Origin: Actinocatenispora rupis
GTDB lineage: Bacteria > Actinomycetota > Actinomycetes > Mycobacteriales > Micromonosporaceae
Assembly: GCF_016861975.1 (NCBI RefSeq)
Contig: NZ_BOMB01000010.1
Location: forward strand, 1 to 64,000
Direction of reading: 5' to 3'
Length of the DNA stretch: 64,000 nt
Part shown: positions 59,220-64,000 of the stretch, in pieces
How positions within the stretch are numbered: the first letter of the stretch is position 1
Layout: each line of letters starts with the position of its first letter
Program-made: the position numbers and the translations under genes
Notes under the pieces: generated by a model
What the model was told of the DNA's origin: nothing
The model's input: the letters and a program-made list of their open reading frames with translations, nothing else
Database searches by the model: none

Positions 59220-60448
59220 AAGTGGTGGTGGACGGCGCGGACGGCGGTGACGATGTCGGCGACGTCGGCGTCGATGTAGCGCTCGTTGCACGCGAGGACC
59301 AGCAGCGTCTCGTCGATGAGCGTCTCGGCGACCGGGCAGTCACCCGCGGCGTACGTGAACTCGCGGCGGGCCGGTGGCGCCGTCAGCGGGTACGCCGAGG
59401 TGCCGTACGTGCGGCGCTCGGTGAGCGCGGGCACCAGGTACACCGGGCGGTCGAGGTAGCCCGCGGTGACCGGGATCCCTTCCGCCACAAGCGCCTTCGC
59501 GTACTCGGAGTTCGTGACGGGGACCCGCGCGGGGTCCAGCCGCATCGGGAACAGCCAGAAGCTGTGGTCGTCCACAGTGGACGGAAGCAGCAGGCCGGGC
59601 AGGTCGGACAGCCCTTCGACCAGCCGCCGGGCCACCGAACGCCGGGCGTCGACGACCCCGCGCAGCCGGCCGAGCTGCACCCGCGCCACCGCCGCGACGA
59701 GTTCCGTCATGCGGTAGTTGAGGCCCAGGAACAGGTGCGTGCGCTCGCCGGTGTCGCGCGGCCAGCCCTTGTCCGCGAACAGCGCCATCCGCCGCGCCAG
59801 CGCCGGATCGTCGGTCACCGTGAGCCCGCCGTCACCGGCGCTGATGTGCTTCGACTGCTGGAGACTGAAGCACCCCAGATCCCCGTACGTGCCGGCGAAC
59901 CCGCCGCCCGCCGGCACCGTCAGGTACGCCTGCGCGCAGTCCTCGATGACCCGCACGCCGCGCGGCCGGCACACCGCGACGATGTCGGCGACCGGCGCCG
60001 GACCGCCGAACAGGTGCACCACGATGACCGCCCGGGTGCGCTCGGAAAGCTTGTCCGCCACCGATTCCGCGGTCAGGCAGCCGGTGACCGGGTCGACGTC
60101 GGCGAACACCGGCACGGCACCCTGCGCGAGTACGGCGATGACGGTGCCGAAGTCGGTGATGGGCGGGACGATGATCTCGTCGCCCGGCTCGGGGTCGACG
60201 GCGGCGACGGCCAGGTGCAGCGCGGCCGTACCGGAGGTGCTGGCGACCGCGTGCCGGCTTCCGACGTACTCGGCGAACTCGCGTTCCAGGGCGGGCACCT
60301 CGGTGCCGTTGACCCGCCACAGCGTGCCGGACTCGACGACCCGGGCGAGCGCTTCGGCCTCCTCGGGCCCGAACGTGCGCCCGGACGCGTCGGACACCGA
60401 CGGGAACGGCGCGCTCCGCACCGGCGTACCGCCCTCGATCGCCACCAT
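59207..60448 (-). CDS. DegT/DnrJ/EryC1/StrS-family PLP-dependent enzyme
   Basis: The 413-residue protein has the aminotransferase fold of sugar aminotransferases: YVGSRHAVASTSGTAALHLAV (motif SRHAVASTSGTAAL, PLP phosphate site), FADVDPVTG, VIEDCAQAY (Asp169 to the PLP ring) and the Schiff-base Lys200 in SLQQSKHISAGDGG. It transfers amino groups to or from keto-sugars or cyclic ketones. It is first in its operon, after a perfect palindrome at 60470, and is followed by the inverted-repeat element and the two amidohydrolases. Confidence 0.93.
   Translation of the reverse strand: MVAIEGGTPVRSAPFPSVSDASGRTFGPEEAEALARVVESGTLWRVNGTEVPALEREFAEYVGSRHAVASTSGTAALHLAVAAVDPEPGDEIIVPPITDFGTVIAVLAQGAVPVFADVDPVTGCLTAESVADKLSERTRAVIVVHLFGGPAPVADIVAVCRPRGVRVIEDCAQAYLTVPAGGGFAGTYGDLGCFSLQQSKHISAGDGGLTVTDDPALARRMALFADKGWPRDTGERTHLFLGLNYRMTELVAAVARVQLGRLRGVVDARRSVARRLVEGLSDLPGLLLPSTVDDHSFWLFPMRLDPARVPVTNSEYAKALVAEGIPVTAGYLDRPVYLVPALTERRTYGTSAYPLTAPPARREFTYAAGDCPVAETLIDETLLVLACNERYIDADVADIVTAVRAVHHHFQRS
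59570..59582. repeat. Iterated palindrome GTCCACAGTGGAC (copy 6)
   Basis: Perfect copy inside the DegT-type gene. Confidence 0.7.
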
Positions 60449-60469
60449 CAGCGCATCCCTCCGTGGAGA

Positions 60470-60487
60470 TTATGGTCCTGACCATAA
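60470..60487. promoter_or_regulatory. Perfect 18-bp dyad, GntR-type operator candidate
   Basis: TTATGGTC-CT-GACCATAA lies 22 bases before the DegT start. TGGTC-N-GACCA dyads are typical of FadR-subfamily GntR repressors. No GntR gene is in the window; the winged-helix protein at 60557 is the only regulator close by. Confidence 0.7.
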
Positions 60488-60556
60488 CCACGCGGGTACG
60501 GCGAGGCAACCCTCCCGGCGCATGATCTGGCTCAACCGCACCGGAATCCGTGCGGG

Positions 60557-61789
60557 TCACTCCAGCCGGATGCGGTAGATCGTGGGCGGGCGACCGGTCG
60601 TGCCGGCCAGTACGCGGCCGATCGGTTGCGCGACGCCGGCCCGCTCCAACCGCTTCAACGTACGGCGGGCCGAGCGTGGCTCGATCTCCAGCGCGGCGGC
60701 CACGTCGCCGGCCGTCACGCCCTCCTCCTCGTGCGACTCCAGCATCGTCTTGAGCCGGCCGAGAGTGGCCCGGGACAGCCCGGAACGGCGCGCGGCCACC
60801 AGCAACGGCACCGGCCCGTCCGGCTTCTGCTCCTTCTCCGGCTCCGCCAGTACGATGTCGCTGCCGGTGCCGAGCGACACCACCGCCGAGAACGGCCCGA
60901 CCGAACGGCACCGGGCCAGCGCGTGCCGGGCCAGCGCCTCCGCCTCCGCGGCCGACCGCCCGACACCCAGCCCCACGTGCGCCCACAGGTGCCGCCGCGC
61001 CAGCTGCGACAGCAACGGCAGGTGCTGGAACCCGTTGCTCGACTCCTCCAGTACGCCGCGCGTGGTGACCAGCACGTACCGGCCCTGGTGCACCGAGAAG
61101 ACGCTGCCGGCGAGCGCGCTCACGTCGTCGGGCAGCTCCGGGTCGGGGTCGGACAGGTCCACGAACCCGAGTACCACCTGTGCGTCGGCGCTGACCCGGC
61201 CGACGCACGACAGTACGACGGTGCGCAGCGCCGCCCGTACCGAGGCGACCGCGGGCGACAGCCGGATCGTCTCCACGTCACCGGACAGCGCCTCGTACAC
61301 CGAGCGCACGCACGTGATCGCCACCGTACGCGGGTTGCCGCGGGCGGCCGCCCGGTGGAAGTCGGCGAACCGCGCCGAGTCCCGCCCCCGCCGGTACTCC
61401 AGCACCTTGACGCCGTCCACCGGCAGCGCCGCGTCCCTGAACGCCTCGACCACCTGGTCGCGTTCCAGCGTGTCGATGCTGACGTGCTCGGTGTCCAGCC
61501 CGCGCGCGAGCAGCCCCACCAGCACCCGGTACAGCGAGGCCCCGGTGTACGAGATGTAGGTGGCGGGGCGGTCCAGCACCCCGGCCTCCTGCGCCAGCGT
61601 GTACGGGATGATCCCGGTGAACAGCCAGGCGTCCACGCTGCCCCGGCCGGACCGCACCAGGTCGACCGCCTTCGCCTCGTTCTGGTACGCGAACGAGTGC
61701 ACCGACAGCAGCGGGTACTCCCGGGCGGCCACCTGCTCGACCACCGAGACCAGGTCGGGTGGGCCCACCACGCCGACGTCGACCTTCAT
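60557..61789 (-). CDS. Sensor-type transcriptional regulator with C-terminal winged helix
   Basis: The 410-residue protein has an N-terminal ligand-like domain (KVDVGVVGPPDLVSVVEQVA onwards) that resembles PrpR_N or periplasmic-binding folds. A middle domain with FSAVVSLGTGSDIVLAEPE looks like a degenerate GGDEF or GAF-type region. The C-terminal winged helix is VTAGDVAAALEIEPRSARRTL followed by the wing TTGRPPTIYRIRL. ATG at 61789 has GAGGG seven bases upstream; an upstream ATG at 61825 has none. It sits in the middle of the catabolic cluster and probably controls it. Confidence 0.72.
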   Translation of the reverse strand: MKVDVGVVGPPDLVSVVEQVAAREYPLLSVHSFAYQNEAKAVDLVRSGRGSVDAWLFTGIIPYTLAQEAGVLDRPATYISYTGASLYRVLVGLLARGLDTEHVSIDTLERDQVVEAFRDAALPVDGVKVLEYRRGRDSARFADFHRAAARGNPRTVAITCVRSVYEALSGDVETIRLSPAVASVRAALRTVVLSCVGRVSADAQVVLGFVDLSDPDPELPDDVSALAGSVFSVHQGRYVLVTTRGVLEESSNGFQHLPLLSQLARRHLWAHVGLGVGRSAAEAEALARHALARCRSVGPFSAVVSLGTGSDIVLAEPEKEQKPDGPVPLLVAARRSGLSRATLGRLKTMLESHEEEGVTAGDVAAALEIEPRSARRTLKRLERAGVAQPIGRVLAGTTGRPPTIYRIRLE

Positions 61790-61834
61790 GTCGGTGCCCT
61801 CGGTACGTGCGATCACGCCCTGCATCGTGCCACG

Positions 61835-62845
61835 TCAAGCGTTGCCGGTGCGGGGTGCCGGGACCGCGGTCACGGCCGGGTGGTCCCGGATGACGCGGCT
61901 GATCTCGTCGGCCTGGCCGGGGGACAGGCGTTCGTGGTCGGACAGGCACCAGTTCCCGGCGAGCAGCCCGTCCCGGGTCAGTACCTCGTTGACGCCGGCG
62001 ATGCTGCCGGTGAACCGGTGCGCCACGTCGAACACGGCGGCGTTCGCGTCGGTCAGCTCGGCACCCCGGGCCAGCAGGTCCAGCGGCACCGGGCCGCCCG
62101 ACCGGACCGCGTCGCGTACCTCGGCGTGCAGGGCGACCGCGGCCGGCGTCCACACCGCCCACTGGCCGAGCAGGCCGCCGACGATGTGCACCGTCCGCTC
62201 GCCGAACCGGTACGGCGTGACCAGGTCGGCGACGATGTTGTCGTCGTTCCCGGTGTACAGCGCGATGTCGTCGGAGCGGCCGGCCTCGACGACGGCGCGC
62301 ACCACGTCGAGCGTGGCGTACCGGTCGAAGGGGGCGACCTTGATCGCGGCCACCCCGGGGATCTCCGCGTACCCGCGCCAGAACTCGTACCCGAAGCGGC
62401 GCTTGCCGATGGTCGGCTGGATGTAGAACCCGAACACCGGCATGATCTCGGCGACCGCCGCGACCCCGGCGAGGATCTCGTCGTCGGGCGCGTCACCCCA
62501 GCCCGGCGTCGCCACCAGGGCCAGGTCGTACCCGAGGTCGGCGGCGATCTTCGCCTCGGCCACCGCGTTCTCCGTCGGCCCGAGTACGCCGGCGACGAGC
62601 ACCGGGTCGGGTCCGGCCTCCTCGGCGGCCATCCGCAGCACCGGCTCGTACAGCCCGTGCGCCCGGATCTCGAACTGCGTCGTGTGCACGCCCACGGCCA
62701 GCCCGCCGACGCCCGCGTCCGTGTAGTACCGGGTGAGGGCGCGCTGGCGGGGCTCGTCGAGGGCGCGGTCGGCGGTGAGGGCCAGCGGGTGCGCCGGAAT
62801 GACCAGGCCCTCGCGCAGTCGCGCCCGCTTGTCGTCGGTGAGCAT
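61835..62845 (-). CDS. DapA-family (dihydrodipicolinate synthase-like) aldolase
   Basis: The 336-residue TIM-barrel protein has GLVIPAHPLALTADRALDE at the start and the Schiff-base lysine in GVAAIKVAPF (Lys169). FGFYIQPTIG replaces the YN-P block with its Tyr. It differs enough from true DapA to be a sugar-acid or keto-acid aldolase or dehydratase. It directly abuts the epimerase stop codon and shares its promoter. Confidence 0.87.
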   Translation of the reverse strand: MLTDDKRARLREGLVIPAHPLALTADRALDEPRQRALTRYYTDAGVGGLAVGVHTTQFEIRAHGLYEPVLRMAAEEAGPDPVLVAGVLGPTENAVAEAKIAADLGYDLALVATPGWGDAPDDEILAGVAAVAEIMPVFGFYIQPTIGKRRFGYEFWRGYAEIPGVAAIKVAPFDRYATLDVVRAVVEAGRSDDIALYTGNDDNIVADLVTPYRFGERTVHIVGGLLGQWAVWTPAAVALHAEVRDAVRSGGPVPLDLLARGAELTDANAAVFDVAHRFTGSIAGVNEVLTRDGLLAGNWCLSDHERLSPGQADEISRVIRDHPAVTAVPAPRTGNA

Positions 62846-63913
62846 CTAGAAGGTGCCCTTGCGCTCGGTGAAGTGGGTCGGCTTGTCCAGCAGCGCACCG
62901 CCGCCGGACAGCCACGCGACGGTCCAGTCCAGCATCTCGGCGAGCGTCACCCGCGGGTAGCCGAACAGGCCGAACGACCGGCCGGCGTTGGACAGCAGCG
63001 CCGTGTCGGCCTCGGCACCGGCGAACACCGGCTCCCTGCCGAGGCGCCGGCCGAGTTCGGTGGCGAGCCAGCGGACCGACGCGGTCTCCGGGCCGGTCAC
63101 GTTCAGGTACAGCGGGGGCGTGTCGACGTGCGCGAGCGCGCCGAGCACGTACCGGTTGGCGTCGCCCTGCCAGATCACGTTGACCGCGCCGTTGCCCAGC
63201 TCGACCGGTTCCCCGGCGGCGACCGTACGGGCCAGGTCGGTGAGCACCCCGTACCGGCAGTCGATGGCGTAGTTGAGCCGGATGATGGCCATCGGCGTAC
63301 CGGTGGTCTCGGCGACGTGCGCGAGGATCCGTTCCCGCCCGAGGCACGACTGCGCGTACTCGCCGACCGGGCCGGGCGCCGTCGTCTCGTCGGCGCCGCC
63401 GGACCCCACCGGCACCAGCGGGTACACGTTGCCCGAGGAGAACGCCACGAACCGCGATCCCTTGTACCGCAAGGCGGCCCGGCCCGGCAGGTACGTGTTG
63501 ACGGCCCAGGTGAGGGGCTCGCCGCCGCCGCTGGTGCCGAACTTCCGGCCGACCATGTACACGACGTTCGCGGCGTCGGGCAGGCCGGCGAGCGCGGCGT
63601 CGTCGGACAGGTCGGCCGCCACCGTACGGACGCCGGCCTCGTCGAGTTCGGCGCGCGCGGCGGGGTCGGAGAACCGGGACACCGCGTACACCTGGCGGTT
63701 GCCGGGGAGGGCGGCGAAGATCGTGGCGGCCATCCGGGCGAGGCTGACGCCCATCTTGCCGGCGGCGCCGAGCACCACCAGGTCGCCGTCGGTCGCGGCG
63801 AGCCGCTCGACGTCCGCCCCGGTCGGCTCGTGCACCCGGCGCGCGATCTCGGTGAGAAGCGGCTCGCCCGCGGTACCTTGCGTCATCACACCACCCAGTC
63901 TGTGCAGGGTCAT
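62846..63913 (-). CDS. NAD-dependent epimerase/dehydratase-type extended SDR
   Basis: The 355-residue protein has a Rossmann motif LVVLGAAGKMGVSLARMA at ~46, NVVYMVGRKF and FVAFSSGNVYPLV (Ser of the catalytic set). Further on, the usual YxxxK is replaced by EYAQSCLGRE, with Tyr and a Gly-Arg instead of Lys, so catalysis may be altered. The start may instead be the ATG at 63886. It is the first gene of the operon, with a promoter 20 bases upstream. Confidence 0.82.
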   Translation of the reverse strand: MTLHRLGGVMTQGTAGEPLLTEIARRVHEPTGADVERLAATDGDLVVLGAAGKMGVSLARMAATIFAALPGNRQVYAVSRFSDPAARAELDEAGVRTVAADLSDDAALAGLPDAANVVYMVGRKFGTSGGGEPLTWAVNTYLPGRAALRYKGSRFVAFSSGNVYPLVPVGSGGADETTAPGPVGEYAQSCLGRERILAHVAETTGTPMAIIRLNYAIDCRYGVLTDLARTVAAGEPVELGNGAVNVIWQGDANRYVLGALAHVDTPPLYLNVTGPETASVRWLATELGRRLGREPVFAGAEADTALLSNAGRSFGLFGYPRVTLAEMLDWTVAWLSGGGALLDKPTHFTERKGTF

Positions 63914-63933
63914 GCCCCATTTAGGTCGTGCCG

Positions 63934-63963
63934 AAACTATCGGGTCATCGCCGGTGCCGTCAA
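63934..63963 (-). promoter_or_regulatory. Promoter of the epimerase/aldolase operon
   Basis: On the minus strand TTGACG (63963-63958) and TAGTTT (63939-63934) are 18 bases apart. The transcript would start about 14 bases before the ATG at 63913. Confidence 0.6.
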
Positions 63964-64000
63964 TCTGAGCGCGGCATCGGGGTGGGGTATTGACCAGGGT

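Overview
The window is chromosomal DNA from a very GC-rich actinomycete (roughly 72% G+C by eye). An SsgA/SsgB-type sporulation regulator, a DivIVA-like coiled-coil protein, an FHA signalling protein, DinB/mycothiol-type proteins, a C-type zinc-ribbon L28, many GTG starts and many leaderless -10 boxes point to a filamentous, sporulating actinobacterium. A Micromonosporaceae-like host fits best, but that is inference from style and not a sequence match. I see no CRISPR array, insertion sequence, prophage, rRNA operon or replication origin.

Layout: 0-11.5 kb is mostly housekeeping and small regulatory genes: a HTH protein, a methyltransferase, a NarL-type two-component pair, tRNA-Val(CAC), a PGPGW membrane protein, an SsgB-like regulator, an ArsR regulator, a DinB protein, a CapA lipoprotein, and a tRNA-Gly/Cys/Val cluster. 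It ends with an agmatine deiminase/membrane-protein pair under a divergent TetR regulator. 11.5-17.3 kb holds small enzymes and regulators (HAD, tandem GNAT with an upstream small ORF, methyltransferase, TetR-GNAT pair, quinone reductase, PadR-like regulator) and a decayed macro-domain gene.

17.3-34.7 kb is one large carbohydrate locus on the minus strand. It carries a Tat/lipoprotein solute-binding protein, two ABC permeases, a GH20 beta-N-acetylhexosaminidase, a second secreted hydrolase, two Gfo/Idh/MocA oxidoreductases, a mannitol/hexuronate-type dehydrogenase, NagA, NagB, a UxaA-type sugar-acid dehydratase, an alpha/beta-hydrolase esterase and a LacI regulator. A shared operator, GCAACCGNTTGC, lies before three of its transcription units (in two of them as a pair). 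The locus looks like a regulon that imports and degrades a glycan containing both amino sugar and sugar acid.

34.7-57 kb is mixed: an SGNH hydrolase, a methyltransferase, a sugar O-acetyltransferase, and a cation exchanger behind a yybP-ykoY-type (Mn2+) riboswitch. It continues with katG, a secreted GH76 mannanase, a frameshifted malate/lactate dehydrogenase, an MFS exporter with a leader peptide, rpmB, an RlmM-like methyltransferase, TetR/azoreductase, an HtrA-like protease, a KstD-like flavoprotein, an FHA protein, response regulators with a soluble histidine kinase, an SDR, cobT and a DivIVA-like protein.

57.5-64 kb is a second catabolic-looking cluster on the minus strand: two TIM-barrel amidohydrolases, a DegT-type PLP enzyme, a winged-helix regulator, a DapA-type aldolase and an NAD-dependent epimerase. 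A GntR-like palindrome precedes the DegT gene. Over the whole window three palindromes look over-represented inside and outside genes: GTAC, GTCCACNGTGGAC and CCTTG-N5-CAAGG.
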